A DNA stretch of 64,000 nucleotides from Legionellaceae bacterium UBA6148 (lineage in GTDB: Bacteria > Pseudomonadota > Gammaproteobacteria > Legionellales > Legionellaceae): positions 1 through 64,000 of the forward strand of contig DIUW01000050.1 in assembly GCA_002423125.1 (NCBI GenBank). Direction: 5' to 3'. Within the stretch, counting starts at the first letter, position 1. Each line of letters starts with the position of its first letter. A model generated the notes under the pieces. It made no database searches and was not told where the DNA came from. It saw nothing but the letters and a program-made list of their open reading frames with translations. A program made the translations under genes and the position numbers. Of this stretch, positions 36,600 through 45,790 are shown one piece after another.

Positions 36600-37100
36600 A
36601 TGAACGCTAAATCGAGAATATTACAATCAATGCCTCATGATGAGACTTGTCCTCGGTGTGGAAAGCCTTTAGCTGTCCGTACGGAAGAGGGCGGGCGATT
36701 CATCGGTTGCTCGGCCTATCCCAAGTGTGGTTTTAAACACTTCGATCAAATTGGTTCTATATTAGTTGATGAAACAGAAGGCATGGATCGTGAACGGCGA
36801 TTAGCCGAGCAAGAAGGCCATCGTCGAAGAGCCAAAGTTCATGCTCGCGAGCATCATGAGCGTGAAGCACAAAAACAAGAGTTAGAAGGTAAGTTGCAAA
36901 ATAACATTTTACAGCATCCCGCGTTGAACACTCAACGCTATGATGGAGTTGACCCTAACGTTAATCCAGAACCTGCGTTGAATACCGATGCACGTCGTGA
37001 ATTTGATAATGAACGGCGTGAACAAGATAAAGAAAAACAATTAAAATTAGGGAATATGCCTAAATTTTCTACTGCACCAAAACCACACGGACCTGGTTAG
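36600..37100 (+). CDS. Topoisomerase-type zinc-ribbon protein
   Basis: A 166-residue protein whose N-terminal part is one C4 zinc finger of the type found at the C-terminus of topoisomerase I: CPRCGKPLAVRTEEGGRFIGC...YPKCGF, with four cysteines (about residues 18-45). The rest is highly charged, rich in Glu, Arg, His and Gln with likely helix or disorder, ending in a basic PKPHGPG tail. It has no topoisomerase catalytic domain. Probably nucleic-acid binding; function unknown. It follows asd by 4 bases and precedes the ankyrin gene by 47, so the three may share a transcript. Confidence 0.75.
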   Translation: MNAKSRILQSMPHDETCPRCGKPLAVRTEEGGRFIGCSAYPKCGFKHFDQIGSILVDETEGMDRERRLAEQEGHRRRAKVHAREHHEREAQKQELEGKLQNNILQHPALNTQRYDGVDPNVNPEPALNTDARREFDNERREQDKEKQLKLGNMPKFSTAPKPHGPG

Positions 37101-37147
37101 GAACTGTAAATGAATAACTTGGACAGGTCTTTATTAAAGGAAATTAA

Positions 37148-38551
37148 ATGACCATTGCAAATGATATTATTCGTGGCCGTATTCCTGATTTTGACGCTTA
37201 CTTGCGTGAAGGGGAGTCATTGGATGATATTGATGAATATGGGTTTACACCGCTGATTGAGACGGCTATCACGCGACAACCTGCGATTGCTGAATTGCTC
37301 ATTAGACGAGGGGTTGAGATCAACAAGCCTGACGTTACGGGTCGAACGGCGTTGCATTGGACCGTTGATAATAATGACTTGGAGTTGTCACGCTTGTTGC
37401 TTGAGCACGGCGCCAATGCGAATGCCTACACGCGTGCAGGCGCGTCAGTGTTAGTTTATCCGGTTTTGCGTGGTCAGGATAAGATGAAGCAATTATTGTA
37501 TCAGCATCATGCCAAATTGAATTTTGCCTTGGATTTTATTGTCGGTAAGTTGATTGGGCATCGATTTTCTCTACAAGGCGATGTGGATATTTTGAATGCC
37601 GAGGGTGAATTCGTCGAGCTGGATTATGAAGGATTTATTCTTGAATTTACGGTGGCGGTTATTCAGGATTCTTTGCGGCGCTTTACGAGTAGTTATTCAA
37701 CACGTCACTTACGTCATCATTTTCCTTACTTGCATGCAATTATGGACGCGATTCAGATTGCTGAGGAATTGCTGCAATTACAGCATCATGTTGATTTCTC
37801 TCATGTCGATATTGATCGGGTTAATCGATTGATTCAATCACCGATGTTGATTCTTCCTGCAGCAAGCAGAGGACATGCAATGTGTTTTGTGCGCTTTCAT
37901 GAATTGTGGGCAAAAATAGATAGGGGAGAGAATGCCTTAAAAGAGGGGAGTGTTAATATCTATCGCATTTCTAAACCTCAGGCATTTACGAGTGATTTTA
38001 TACGTGAGTTTTTATATAAAAAACAAAGTCGTGATTATTTCCATGAGCAAATTAATGACGAATTAGGCTTAATTCATCTCTCTAGAATGCCAATACCCCC
38101 ACAGATTTCAGGTAATTGCTCCTGGGCAAATATTCAGTCGGTTGTTTCTGTAGGCTATGCGTTACAGCAGATTGAGTTTACTAGTCAGTTTTTATTTGAT
38201 GAACCACTGCAGTTATATAATGCATGGGTTGAGTGGGATCAAGATAGAGCATTGGATGAGTGTATCCAGCAGTTTTATTCAGCTAATCCGTTACGTAAGG
38301 CTAGTCTTGCATCGATGTTGGGAGGTATTTTATTCCAGACATGTGATGATCGCAGTGCTCATCACTTAGTGCGAGCAGAAAAGATTCTAACCATTTTAAC
38401 CCTGCCTGATTATTATTATATTTTAAAGTCTTATTTAGACATTTATTGTATAAAACGATTAACTCGTAAAGGAAATAACCTTTTGAAATTATTAGATGAT
38501 TGTGGATTCAATCCCGGTATTGGTGTGACGCCGATAGCCACTGGATTGTAG
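37148..38551 (+). CDS. Ankyrin-repeat protein resembling AnkH/LegA3
   Basis: A 467-residue soluble protein. Residues about 1-125 form ankyrin repeats (EYGFTPLIETAI, TGRTALHWTVDNNDLE, HGANANAY). The remainder contains a cysteine-protease-like pair: H243 in RGHAMCFVRF and C324 in QISGNCSWANIQ, in a context like a papain-type or deubiquitinase fold. Length and this ankyrin-plus-protease-like layout resemble AnkH (LegA3), a conserved Dot/Icm effector of Legionella, as I remember it; I could not align it. Ankyrin proteins of this group enter host cells, so a translocated effector is likely if a type IV secretion system exists in this genome. No signal peptide. Its 3' end overlaps the convergent HIT gene by 44 bases. 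Confidence 0.72.
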   Translation: MTIANDIIRGRIPDFDAYLREGESLDDIDEYGFTPLIETAITRQPAIAELLIRRGVEINKPDVTGRTALHWTVDNNDLELSRLLLEHGANANAYTRAGASVLVYPVLRGQDKMKQLLYQHHAKLNFALDFIVGKLIGHRFSLQGDVDILNAEGEFVELDYEGFILEFTVAVIQDSLRRFTSSYSTRHLRHHFPYLHAIMDAIQIAEELLQLQHHVDFSHVDIDRVNRLIQSPMLILPAASRGHAMCFVRFHELWAKIDRGENALKEGSVNIYRISKPQAFTSDFIREFLYKKQSRDYFHEQINDELGLIHLSRMPIPPQISGNCSWANIQSVVSVGYALQQIEFTSQFLFDEPLQLYNAWVEWDQDRALDECIQQFYSANPLRKASLASMLGGILFQTCDDRSAHHLVRAEKILTILTLPDYYYILKSYLDIYCIKRLTRKGNNLLKLLDDCGFNPGIGVTPIATGL

Positions 38552-38957
38552 CAGATAGCTCTAATTGTAAATCATCTACAATTGATTTTAGAGACTCTTT
38601 GGAATACATTGACTCTGTCTGCGCTGCCTGCCAAATGCCATGTGGCCATAATTTATCGTGGGAATATCGCGCAACGATGTGGATATGAAGTTGCGAAACG
38701 ATATTTCCTAACGTTCCTACGTTTAGTTTGTCGGGTTTGAAATAGGTTTTTACAATGGTTGAAAGCTGAGATATTTCGTCAATCAGTTGGTGTCTTAATG
38801 TGGGTGATAAATCATCCACATCTCGCAACTCATTTTGACGAGGTACTAAAATGAGCCAAGGATAATCCGCATTATTTTTTAATAAAACTCGGCATAAAGG
38901 CCAATCGATAAGCATAATGCATGTTGCTGTTAATCGATCATCCATTTGAAAAGACAT
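38508..38957 (-). CDS. HIT-family hydrolase
   Basis: A 149-residue histidine-triad-like protein. The motif is SQLHIHIVARY, the H-x-H form with Ile-Val where HinT has a third His, as in the gammaproteobacterial diadenosine-tetraphosphatase-like branch; KLWPHGIW follows as usual there. Family members cleave dinucleoside polyphosphates or nucleotide conjugates, but the substrate is not readable here. No signal peptide. It is 3 bases downstream of the MFS/spermidine-synthase-like gene, so likely cotranscribed. The 3' end overlaps the ankyrin gene on the other strand. Confidence 0.82.
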   Translation of the reverse strand: MSFQMDDRLTATCIMLIDWPLCRVLLKNNADYPWLILVPRQNELRDVDDLSPTLRHQLIDEISQLSTIVKTYFKPDKLNVGTLGNIVSQLHIHIVARYSHDKLWPHGIWQAAQTESMYSKESLKSIVDDLQLELSATIQWLSASHQYRD

Positions 38958-38960
38958 CGT

Positions 38961-41129
38961 TTAATTCCTCATGACCAACAACGGAATAATATTTGAGTAG
39001 TCATCTGTCCACAGTATTGATTTCTGATTTGTTACAAAATGCCAATTTGACACCTGCATTATTTCATTTGCCAATCGGTCACTTCCCGTTAATAAAACCC
39101 ATTGAGATGGAAATTGGCCCAATTGAGTATTTCCTGCATCATGTTGGTGTAACATGATGAGATTAAGCTGATGCGCGGCGGCGGTGATGACGGGCAATAC
39201 ATTTAAGTGGCGATTGCTGATGTTAATCAGGATCGTGCCGTCGTGTGTTAATTTCTTTTGATACAGCGCGAAAGCTTCAAGGGTGAGTAGATGCACCGGT
39301 ATTGCATCTGATGAAAATGCATCCATGACCAGCAAATCAGTCGATGCGTTAGGAAAATTATTGACTGCAAGACGTCCATCTTGATGAATAATTTGAGCAC
39401 TAGCTGGACATTTTTGTAAATTTGTAAAAAGATTGGGGTTAGACGCAATGTGAATCACTTGCTCATCAATTTCAATCAGATTAACCTCATCATTTGGCTT
39501 AAATTGGCATAGCAACGTTCCAGCACCCAGGCCTAAAATTGTTGCATGTAATGGTTGCAAATGGCTTTGTAATGTACGAATAACGGATGAAACTGGGCCG
39601 TAATATGCAATAGCCCCATTGGTTTCATCCGGTCCTGATTGAATTTGAAAGCCATGGAGCGTGCTTTGGCTCATCAAATAATGAGCATTGTTTTGTGAAA
39701 ATACGCGTTTAATACCATAAAAATTACGTTGTTGATCGATGATGTTGTCAGGGCTGAAATTAGGCAAGAAGATAACGGCAAATAACATGCTAAGACTTGT
39801 CAGTTGGCATGCTTTACTTCCTTGTTGAATCATAATGAAAGTTAATGCAATGATTTCTATCAAATGAAATTCATGAACAGATTCCAACCAGATCATATGA
39901 CGAGTGGCGATTGATAGGGCTAATAAACTCAGAACAACTAATGGTGTGAGCCATTGATGCTTACGTTGATGATTGGGACAACACACTATTGCAAGGAGAA
40001 CGATCAATGGATATTCATAAGCATGAGAAAAGATTCGTGGTGCGATAAGCCCATTCAATAAGCCCGCTAAGAGTCCTCCTATTGCTAAGCATAAATAAAA
40101 TGAAGTCAGGGATTGAGCTGTTGGACGCTTTTGGACAAGGTTTCCGTGGCAAAGTAATGCAATCATGAAAAAACAGAGCAAGTTTGTAATAATTAATGAT
40201 CCGGCCGGGATGCGATTTGCACCAAACATAAAACTAATAATAAGGAACACAAAAGCAATGGGGGTGTTACGAACAACCCAACGGTGTTGAATCCATGGTT
40301 TTGCGGCAAATGTTATGATGAATGAGAGCAAGTAAAGCGCAAGTGGAATCACCCAAAATAAAGGAGTAGCCGCTATGTCGGTTGAAATATAAAACGTGAC
40401 GCCTAACATTAGGCTGCATGGGATAAAGCTTAATCCAATCCAGGTTGCTTTTAGTTGTATATTCAATCGCTCCTTTACTGGGTTGACCGCTACACTGGGT
40501 AAATAGCGAACGGTAATCATTAATGTCGTGATTAAGGCGATATATGCGATATAGATTGTATCCCAATAGTAAAATTGCTCACTAATGCCTATCGTACGCT
40601 CGATAACCCATGGATAAGACAGCAATGCGAGCAAGCTGCCAATATTACTTGCCACGTATAAAAAATAAGGGTCAGGTGCTTTTTTAGCGAGGGTTCGGCT
40701 GAATGCGAATTGTAGGAGAGGGGCTGAGCTACTGACGATGAGTATGGGTAATCCCAATTGACATAATAATGTCTTGAGAATAAGAAATGCTGGATCCGTT
40801 GCCGATAGAACCGGGGTAAGGTGCAAAGGTAATGCACTAAGGCTTGTGATACACATGAGTAGATGAATGACTCGCCAAGTCATCGTCCCTTTAAAACGAC
40901 TTAAACACCAAGCATAAGCATATCCGAATAATAGCATGGTTTGAAAAAACAACATGCATACGGTCCAAACAGCGGGGGTTCCGCCAAAGACGGGAAGTAA
41001 TACTTTAGCTGCAATCGGCTGCATCACAAAAAGCAGTATAGCACTCATGAAAATGGTCAGCGGGAATACTATTCGAGTGATCCAGTGGCTACTTGAAACA
41101 TCGGTGATGGAGGGGGATGTCGTTAACAT
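38961..41129 (-). CDS. Fused MFS-type/spermidine-synthase-like membrane protein
   Basis: A 722-residue protein in two parts. Residues about 15-470 carry about twelve to fourteen membrane helices, opening with the family sequence LLFVMQPIAAKVLLPVFGGTPAVW. Residues about 510-700 form a soluble spermidine-synthase-like SAM-binding domain with ILGLGAGTLLCQF, NLIEIDEQVI, and DLLVMDAFSSDAIPVHLLTLEAF. Such fusions are widespread in gammaproteobacteria, but their reaction and transported substrate are not established, so no speE symbol is given. It overlaps the parE stop by 7 bases. Confidence 0.85.
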   Translation of the reverse strand: MLTTSPSITDVSSSHWITRIVFPLTIFMSAILLFVMQPIAAKVLLPVFGGTPAVWTVCMLFFQTMLLFGYAYAWCLSRFKGTMTWRVIHLLMCITSLSALPLHLTPVLSATDPAFLILKTLLCQLGLPILIVSSSAPLLQFAFSRTLAKKAPDPYFLYVASNIGSLLALLSYPWVIERTIGISEQFYYWDTIYIAYIALITTLMITVRYLPSVAVNPVKERLNIQLKATWIGLSFIPCSLMLGVTFYISTDIAATPLFWVIPLALYLLSFIITFAAKPWIQHRWVVRNTPIAFVFLIISFMFGANRIPAGSLIITNLLCFFMIALLCHGNLVQKRPTAQSLTSFYLCLAIGGLLAGLLNGLIAPRIFSHAYEYPLIVLLAIVCCPNHQRKHQWLTPLVVLSLLALSIATRHMIWLESVHEFHLIEIIALTFIMIQQGSKACQLTSLSMLFAVIFLPNFSPDNIIDQQRNFYGIKRVFSQNNAHYLMSQSTLHGFQIQSGPDETNGAIAYYGPVSSVIRTLQSHLQPLHATILGLGAGTLLCQFKPNDEVNLIEIDEQVIHIASNPNLFTNLQKCPASAQIIHQDGRLAVNNFPNASTDLLVMDAFSSDAIPVHLLTLEAFALYQKKLTHDGTILINISNRHLNVLPVITAAAHQLNLIMLHQHDAGNTQLGQFPSQWVLLTGSDRLANEIMQVSNWHFVTNQKSILWTDDYSNIIPLLVMRN

Positions 41130-43003
41130 GAAGCCAGATTGCCCTTTTGTTCAATCCATGCTTTACGATCCGGTGCGCGCTTTTTGGCGAGCATCATGTC
41201 CATAATCGCCATGGTTTTTTCGTCATCATCGAGAGTAAGCAGGACAAGACGCCTTGTGAGAGGATCCATGGTCGTTTCGCGTAATTGTAAAGGATTCATT
41301 TCCCCCAAACCTTTGAAGCGTTGGACATGAACCTTAGCTTTACTGGTTTGCGCAAGCTGATTGGTAATGTTAATCCGTTCATCATCATCCAAGGCATAAT
41401 ACACTGATTTCCCCGCATCGATACGATAGAGTGGTGGCATTGCAACATAAACATGCCCCGCTTGAACGAGTGGTTTGAAATGGCGAAGAAACAGAGCACA
41501 AATTAATGTCGCGATGTGGGCGCCATCGGAATCAGCATCGGCCAGAATGCATACTTTTCCATAACGCAGTCCAGTTAAATCGTCTGATCCAGGGTCAACG
41601 CCGATGGCGACAGAAATATCATGAATTTCTTGAGAGGCGAGTACTTGTGACGACTCGACCTCCCAGGAATTTAAAATTTTGCCTCGTAATGGAAGAATCG
41701 CCTGAAAATCTTTATTGCGAGCCTGTTTAGCCGATCCACCTGCAGAGTCTCCTTCCACTAAGAACAATTCTGCTTGGGCCAAGTCTTGTTGTAAGCAATC
41801 GGCCAACTTACCTGGTAAAGCAGGCCCTTGACTGACCCGTTTACGAGCGACTTGTTTCGCTTGGCGAAGTCGTTTTTGAGCGCGCTCAATGGCGAATGCA
41901 GCAATCAACTCACCTTGAGTTCGATTTTGATTAAGCCACAAGGAAAATGCGTCTTTAATAATATTAGTCACGAACGATGCGGTTTGTCTTGAGCTCAGCC
42001 GTTCTTTGGTTTGTCCAGCAAATTGTGGTTCTTTCATTTTGACGGATAGGACATATTGGCACGGTTCCCAAAGATCATCTGCTGCGAGTTTTGTGCCGCG
42101 TGGTAAGAGATTGCGTAAGGTACAAAAGTCTGACATGGCTTCAAAAAGTCCTGCTCGTAGGCCATTTACATGCGTACCGCCCAAGGGGGTTGGGATTAAA
42201 TTGACATAACTTTCACTTAGACCATTGTTGATTGCGGGTGACCAAATGAGTGCCCAATCAAGCGTTGCGTCATGGCTTTTAAATTCACCTGCAAACGGCT
42301 CTTCTGGAAAGTAATCAGAGGGCAATGATTGGCTCAAATAATCAACCAGACCATTCGCAAAACACCAGGTGGTTGTTTCTGTGGTGGCTTTGTTGATAAA
42401 GGTCATTGATAACCCCGGGCACAGCACTGCTTTAGCACGAAGCGTGTGAATGAGGTGTTTGACTGAAATTCGCGTTGTATCAAAATAATGAGCCGTCGGC
42501 CAAAATCGAATTGTGGTTCCGGTATCGTTCTTTCTAGTCGTGCCTTCTTCTCTTAATTCAGCCAGTTTAGCGCCCTTAGCAAATGACATTTTATAAATAA
42601 CGCCATTTCGTTTAATGGTGACATCCAATTGATCAGAAAGTGCATTCACAACTGAAACACCAACGCCATGAAGTCCGCCAGAAAAGCTATAATTTTTATC
42701 TGAAAATTTTCCGCCTGCATGCAGGCGGGTCATGATGACTTCAACACCGCTTAAGCCAATCTGTGCATGGATATCAACGGGCATACCACGTCCATTGTCT
42801 TCAACTTCAATGGAACCATCGTCATGCAATGTAACGATGATTTTGCTGGCATATCCTGCCAATACCTCATCGACACTGTTATCAACTACTTCTTGTGCAA
42901 GGTGATTGGGTCGAGTTGTATCAGTGTACATACCGGGTCGGCGTTGTACGGGTTCCAATCCAGTGAGTACTTCAATGGCATCAGCAGTGTATTGTTCAGA
43001 CAT
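41123..43003 (-). CDS. parE: DNA topoisomerase IV subunit B
   Basis: The ATPase subunit of topoisomerase IV, which decatenates daughter chromosomes with ParC. About 626 residues (E. coli 630) from ATG 43003 (MSEQYTADAIEVL); the frame is open to 43147 but the added 48 residues are not conserved. GHKL ATPase motifs include EVVDNSVDEVLAG and the GGLHGVGVSVVNALS box; the TOPRIM motif is EGDSAGGSAKQARN with the acidic DADSDGAHI. The C-terminal KRFKGLGEMNPLQL is diagnostic for ParE/GyrB. parC is not in the window. Confidence 0.96.
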   Translation of the reverse strand: MSEQYTADAIEVLTGLEPVQRRPGMYTDTTRPNHLAQEVVDNSVDEVLAGYASKIIVTLHDDGSIEVEDNGRGMPVDIHAQIGLSGVEVIMTRLHAGGKFSDKNYSFSGGLHGVGVSVVNALSDQLDVTIKRNGVIYKMSFAKGAKLAELREEGTTRKNDTGTTIRFWPTAHYFDTTRISVKHLIHTLRAKAVLCPGLSMTFINKATTETTTWCFANGLVDYLSQSLPSDYFPEEPFAGEFKSHDATLDWALIWSPAINNGLSESYVNLIPTPLGGTHVNGLRAGLFEAMSDFCTLRNLLPRGTKLAADDLWEPCQYVLSVKMKEPQFAGQTKERLSSRQTASFVTNIIKDAFSLWLNQNRTQGELIAAFAIERAQKRLRQAKQVARKRVSQGPALPGKLADCLQQDLAQAELFLVEGDSAGGSAKQARNKDFQAILPLRGKILNSWEVESSQVLASQEIHDISVAIGVDPGSDDLTGLRYGKVCILADADSDGAHIATLICALFLRHFKPLVQAGHVYVAMPPLYRIDAGKSVYYALDDDERINITNQLAQTSKAKVHVQRFKGLGEMNPLQLRETTMDPLTRRLVLLTLDDDEKTMAIMDMMLAKKRAPDRKAWIEQKGNLASC

Positions 43004-43112
43004 AGTCGCCGTGAGATCGTAAGGGTAGTTTTGTAGTGTATCATGAGCACCTGACCTACTCAATCGATGGATGTGATTACGGCGGGTTGAAGCAAGGATG
43101 TCTACGATGTCC

Positions 43113-43958
43113 TTACTCAACGACAATAGGCGGAAATTTATCAGCATAATTCAACGGCCGTTTCGACAGCTCAATACCCGTTTTATGTGCGATGTTTAAA
43201 AAGGCTTGTGCTGTTGGGTTGCTCGCATCGGCTACGATGGGTTGGCCTAGGTCGCATTGTTGAGTTACGTGCTTATCAAGAGGCAGTTGGCCTAATAATA
43301 CGGTGTTAAAACGATCACATAATTCTGCAGCTCCACCTTGCCCGAACAATGCCTCTTGGTGGCCACATTGACTGCATGTATGCAAGGACATATTTTCAAT
43401 AATACCTAATACATCAATGCTTGTTTTTTCAAACATTTTTAATGCTTTCTGTGCGTCCATGGTAGCAACCGTTTGTGGTGTAGTGACGATGATTGCAGCG
43501 GTTAAGGGAATTTTTTGTACAAGGCTGAGTTGAATATCGCCGGTACCTGGTGGCAGATCAATCAGTAAATAATCTAAATTATCCCATAATGTTAGATCCA
43601 GCATTTGAATCAACGCTTTGGCAAGCATTGGCCCACGCCAAATGAGCGCTTGTTCGTCCTCTGTCAGATAACCAATTGACATGGCCTGTATGCCGTGAGC
43701 CATTATGGGTAAATAATGGTCTCCACTCAGTTGAACGGGGGCTGTTTTACCAAGCATTAATGGAATACTTGGGCCGTATATATCTGCGTCAAGAATACCA
43801 ACGCGTGCGCCTTGTTGCGTTAGAGCGTAGGCTAAATTGACAGTGACGGTTGACTTTCCAACCCCTCCTTTTCCGGAGGCGATGGCAATCGTGTTTTTAA
43901 CACCGCGCAAGCTTTTTCCAAGCAATTGAGTGCGGTGAGCTTTAATATCAATGTTCAT
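43113..43958 (-). CDS. mrp: Mrp/ApbC iron-sulfur carrier ATPase
   Basis: A 281-residue P-loop ATPase of the Mrp/NBP35 family that binds and transfers iron-sulfur clusters. The deviant Walker A is ASGKGGVGKSTVTVNLA and the cluster-binding C-x-x-C is in LHTCSQCGHQEALFGQGG. ATG 43958 forms an ATGA overlap with the upstream Kdo hydroxylase gene, so I prefer it to the longer frame to 43976. The N-terminal DUF59 domain of E. coli Mrp is absent, giving the short form. The erpA gene at 47.5 kb belongs to the same general process. Confidence 0.93.
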   Translation of the reverse strand: MNIDIKAHRTQLLGKSLRGVKNTIAIASGKGGVGKSTVTVNLAYALTQQGARVGILDADIYGPSIPLMLGKTAPVQLSGDHYLPIMAHGIQAMSIGYLTEDEQALIWRGPMLAKALIQMLDLTLWDNLDYLLIDLPPGTGDIQLSLVQKIPLTAAIIVTTPQTVATMDAQKALKMFEKTSIDVLGIIENMSLHTCSQCGHQEALFGQGGAAELCDRFNTVLLGQLPLDKHVTQQCDLGQPIVADASNPTAQAFLNIAHKTGIELSKRPLNYADKFPPIVVE

Positions 43959-44827
43959 AATGCGAGTGCTTCCCATTGTTTAAAGGGTGATAGTTCAGGT
44001 CGTCCCATTGCCTTTATAGGTAGATAAAACGTTTGTTCTAGTAAGTATTGTCCTCCCAATGCCGCATGAGAGACGTTATCGGTAAAGACTATCCATGTAC
44101 TTTGAGCAGGGAAATCAATGCGTTGCTTGTTGAGTGATTGTTGATAATGATCGTCAAGTTTCATTTTATCATGTAATTTCAGCATAAAATGATCATAGGG
44201 TGAGCGAATCGTTTTGCTTGCTCTTAACCACACTAATAATCTGGCACGAAGTGCATTGTAAGATGAAATTTTTGATGAAAAGCGATTGAGTACTTGGCTG
44301 AATGGTTCCCCAAGATCCCAAACGCGCGGCGCATCATTAGGGTTAATATTACAAAAGACACGTAAAATACGTTGGCCATAAACCGGTGTTGAAGGGAATG
44401 CATCAATGTGTACGCGCGAGTCGTCTTTTCGTTTTGATAGTTTACGATTTTGTACTTCAGCGGGGCGATAACTGGTTTTTCCCCATACCAGATCGTTGCT
44501 ATAACGAGGTGCAATTCCGATTACTAATTGCCTTGTATATTCAGCAAAACGATGCATAAACAACGAAGTAACGCGTGTTAACTCAGAAGACGCTAGAGTA
44601 CTGAGACCGGCAAGTCGTTGTTTACGGTAGTCATAGCTGATGTTTTTATGCTTAGGATGTAACACTGACTCACTAAGTAATACGGTTTCTGTTTTGTCAG
44701 GACGAAAGCTGTAATGGGGAAAATAGATGACTTGGCCTGATTCAAGGGCGGCTAGACTTCGTTCAATTATTTCGGGTGTTAATGCGCTTAAATGGGATAG
44801 GTCCAGCGTAAGTAGTCGTTCATTCAT
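43955..44827 (-). CDS. kdoO: Kdo hydroxylase (Fe(II)/oxoglutarate dioxygenase)
   Basis: A 290-residue protein of the KdoO family, which hydroxylates the outer Kdo of LPS at C3 to give Ko in Burkholderia and Yersinia. The iron site is visible: H140 and D142 in SRVHIDAF, with H254 in NVSHAALGGQ as the distal ligand. Family landmarks SSELTRVTSLF, RPAEVQNRKLSKRKDD and GQRILRVFCNINP are present. No signal peptide, fitting a cytoplasmic enzyme. It is coupled to mrp (ATGA). With pagP at 55.3 kb it shows that the LPS inner part is modified. Confidence 0.86.
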   Translation of the reverse strand: MNERLLTLDLSHLSALTPEIIERSLAALESGQVIYFPHYSFRPDKTETVLLSESVLHPKHKNISYDYRKQRLAGLSTLASSELTRVTSLFMHRFAEYTRQLVIGIAPRYSNDLVWGKTSYRPAEVQNRKLSKRKDDSRVHIDAFPSTPVYGQRILRVFCNINPNDAPRVWDLGEPFSQVLNRFSSKISSYNALRARLLVWLRASKTIRSPYDHFMLKLHDKMKLDDHYQQSLNKQRIDFPAQSTWIVFTDNVSHAALGGQYLLEQTFYLPIKAMGRPELSPFKQWEALAL

Positions 44828-44887
44828 GCTTGATCCTTTTTTTGTATTATACTCGTTAATATACTTAATATAAACAAGGAGTGTACC

Positions 44888-45322
44888 ATGAGTGACATCG
44901 CGAATAAATTGTCGATTATATTAGCGGATACCTATGCGCTATATTTAAAAACGCAAAATTATCATTGGCATGTAAAAGGCGCTCAATTTAAATCGTTGCA
45001 TGAGCTGTTTGAGATGCAATATCGAGAATTGGCAGAAGCGGTTGATCAATTGGCTGAACGGTTATTGATTCTTGGACATCGTGCTCCTGCAACGTTCAAG
45101 GAATTTGAAAAATTAAAAAACATTAAAGACGGTGATTCGAGTTTAAATGCAAAACAAATGGTTATCGAATTGTCAGTTGACAATGACCGGCTGGTAAGTG
45201 ATTTAAATAGCACAATCGCTGTCGCACAAAAAAATAATGACGAAGGTACAATTGCATTGTTAGCCGATCGTATTAATGCTCACGAAAAAGCGCGATGGAT
45301 GTTAAACTCTTCGCACGATTAG
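44888..45322 (+). CDS. dps: Dps-family ferritin-like protein
   Basis: A 144-residue Dps protein, which forms 12-subunit shells that store iron and protect DNA under starvation or oxidative stress. The ferroxidase ligands are in QNYHWHVKG and the helix FEMQYRELAEAVDQLAERLLILG. The N-terminus is short without a Lys-rich tail, so direct DNA binding is less certain. AAGGAG lies 7 bases upstream of the ATG. Tandem TATACT-like elements near 44848-44865 may be the promoter, but no clear -35 is seen. Confidence 0.92.
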   Translation: MSDIANKLSIILADTYALYLKTQNYHWHVKGAQFKSLHELFEMQYRELAEAVDQLAERLLILGHRAPATFKEFEKLKNIKDGDSSLNAKQMVIELSVDNDRLVSDLNSTIAVAQKNNDEGTIALLADRINAHEKARWMLNSSHD

Positions 45323-45343
45323 ATTTTTTGAATGGATAGATCA

Positions 45344-45790
45344 ATGACAATAGAAATATATACCGACGGGGCCTGTCGTGGAAATCCTGGTCCCGGCGGC
45401 TGGGGAGCGTTGTTGCGCACGAATGGAGTAGAGAAAGAACTAAAGGGATCAGAGCCGAATACGACCAATAATCGTATGGAGCTAATGGCTGCCATTATGG
45501 GTTTACAAGCATTAACACGTTCATGCGAAGTGAGTGTTTACACTGATTCTCAATATGTCCGTCAAGGCATGACGGAGTGGCTTGCGGGATGGAAACGTCG
45601 AGGATGGCGTAATTCGAAAAATGAGCCTGTTAAAAACGTCGATCTTTGGCAGCAATTGGAAGTTGCTGCGTCGAGTCATCAGGTGCATTGGTATTGGGTG
45701 AAGGGACATTCTGGGCATCCTGATAATGATAGAGTTGATGCTTTAGCCAATGAAGCGATTGATGAATTACTCGCGGGGCAGAGACGATGA
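45344..45790 (+). CDS. rnhA: Ribonuclease HI
   Basis: RNase HI cuts RNA in RNA-DNA hybrids. About 148 residues from ATG 45344 (MTIEIYTDGAC); the in-frame ATG 45332 would add four. The active-site acidic residues are in YTDGACRGNPGPGGWG, NNRMELMA, YTDSQYV and the late DNDRVDALANEA. The basic handle region WLAGWKRRGWR is present. The stop overlaps dnaQ (ATGA), an arrangement common in this class and useful for coupled expression of two replication-fidelity genes. Confidence 0.96.
   Translation: MTIEIYTDGACRGNPGPGGWGALLRTNGVEKELKGSEPNTTNNRMELMAAIMGLQALTRSCEVSVYTDSQYVRQGMTEWLAGWKRRGWRNSKNEPVKNVDLWQQLEVAASSHQVHWYWVKGHSGHPDNDRVDALANEAIDELLAGQRR

Noticed and set aside
38508..38551. 44-base overlap between the ankyrin and HIT genes as a sign of a wrong stop
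   Set aside because: Both proteins end plausibly and convergent overlaps of this size occur in compact genomes; neither shows a broken frame.
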